A stretch of DNA of 64,000 nucleotides, taken from the NCBI RefSeq assembly GCF_018403245.1, contig NZ_BOSH01000014.1, forward strand, positions 62,001 to 126,000, in the 5' to 3' direction. The stretch is from Paenibacillus sp. J2TS4 (GTDB taxonomy: Bacteria > Bacillota > Bacilli > Paenibacillales > NBRC-103111). The notes under the pieces are model-generated. The model did not search any database. It saw nothing but the letters and a program-made list of their open reading frames with translations, and was not told the origin of the DNA. Positions within the stretch are counted from its first letter, which is position 1, and every line of letters begins with the position of its first letter. Position numbers and translations under genes: made by a program. Shown here piece by piece: positions 63,390 through 64,000 of this stretch.

Positions 63390-64000
63390 TTATATGATTT
63401 TGTTAGGAGTAGCAGCGATATATTGTTGAAGCAGCTCCTTTTCCTTTATCGTCGTAAATGGACAAGTTATCACTTCGTTGTAATGTTGTTGTAGAGCGCA
63501 AACCATGGAATTAAACAAGTCCATACATTCAGTTAGATCGTATTTAATAATTTTTTCACACATGGAGATCATATAGGACCATTCAGAATATTTTGCTCTT
63601 GCCGTAATTTCCGGAACAGCTTTGCTTAAAAATAACGTCCGTTCATGAAAAGCTGCAAGATACTCTTCCAATAGATCAGGAGATAGCTTATTAGTTTGAA
63701 TGAAACTCGTCATATTTCCGCAATGCTTGGTAAAGCGGTACAGAGGGACTCCTTTGGCTGCCACAGTATTAGCTTTTGCAAATACTTTATATATAATATG
63801 AATATCGTCCACAAGCACGTTCTCTTTAAAGTTTATGCCTTTGAACAGCTCTTTCCTAAATAACTTGGCAGGGGGAGCTACATTATATTTTTCTCGCTTT
63901 AATAGCTCGTCAAGCCCCTGTACTTTATTTAGAACCAGTAAATCCTCAAATACAAAGTAGGGCTCTAATTCACCGTTATAATCGTTCCAACTGCCGCAGA
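63390..64000 (-). CDS. Family 2 glycosyltransferase, 3' part (runs off window)
   Basis: The open frame on the minus strand continues without a stop to the right edge, so at least 200 residues of a longer protein are present. Read across the edge region it gives ...EPYFVFEDLLVLNK...NVAPPAKLFRKELFKGINFKENVLVDDIHIIYKV and VPLYRF, the pattern of the middle and end of GT2 enzymes (acceptor loop with PxxKLFRxxLF, then EDxxxxYK). The nucleotide-binding start lies outside. The GTG at 63818 is not its start. It converges on the two + strand glycosyltransferases and may belong to the same glycan cluster. Confidence 0.8.
   Translation of the reverse strand, partial: CGSWNDYNGELEPYFVFEDLLVLNKVQGLDELLKREKYNVAPPAKLFRKELFKGINFKENVLVDDIHIIYKVFAKANTVAAKGVPLYRFTKHCGNMTSFIQTNKLSPDLLEEYLAAFHERTLFLSKAVPEITARAKYSEWSYMISMCEKIIKYDLTECMDLFNSMVCALQQHYNEVITCPFTTIKEKELLQQYIAATPNKII

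Overview
The window comes from a spore-forming, flagellated, S-layer-bearing Firmicute, most likely Paenibacillus or a close relative. The evidence is the sporulation genes (spoIID, spoIIQ, spoIIID, an alpha/beta SASP), the degS-degU-comF-flgM-flgK-hag order known from Bacillus, several SLH-domain proteins beside csaB, TTG/GTG starts behind strong AGGAGG sites, and an 11-gene complex I operon. Almost all genes lie on the + strand.

Layout. 1-6070: the end of the atp operon (atpE-F-H-A-G-D-C), with stem-loops in several gaps between genes. 6080-16680: nuoABCDHIJKLMN with its own promoter and terminator. 16700-19670: an exported subtilisin-like protease with SLH repeats. 19750-27600: the conserved block DUF1146 - murA - spoIID - spoIIQ - spoIIID - mbl - flhO - flhP - EpuA-like, in which candidate sigma-F and sigma-E promoters can be read. 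27600-28200: a large non-coding stretch with a cluster of related hairpins carrying compensating stem changes, enclosed by an 11-bp inverted repeat. 28200-35750: a CDP-alcohol phosphatidyltransferase, fabZ, a phosphohexomutase, a DUF5693 membrane protein, csaB, a decayed wecG/tagA remnant and tagO. 36000-43310: two large SLH proteins, the second with the hallmarks of the main S-layer protein. 43370-48500: an unrecognised exported protein, an unusual SASP, metK and an exported phosphodiester glycosidase-like protein. 48700-60210: degS-degU, a small unknown, comFA, comFC, yvyF, flgM, flgN, flgK, flgL, a YviE-like gene, fliW, csrA and hag. 60240-64000: two paralogous glycosyltransferase/TPR genes and, convergent to them, the 3' part of a third glycosyltransferase running off the right edge.

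How it fits together. The atp and nuo operons form an energy block. CsaB, TagO, the phosphohexomutase and probably DUF5693 would build and pyruvylate the secondary cell-wall polymer to which SLH domains of the protease, the 1291-residue protein and the S-layer protein bind. FlgM, FliW, CsrA and the hag leader form a flagellin control circuit; both expected CsrA sites can be read directly in the leader. The glycosyltransferases beside hag may modify flagellin.

No complete unknown multi-gene system was found. The most unusual non-coding signals are the hairpin-repeat cluster at 27757-28069, the sigma-D promoter that shares its -10 box with a terminator stem upstream of flgM, the tandem in-frame starts of the S-layer gene, and the inverted-repeat structures upstream of murA and fabZ.
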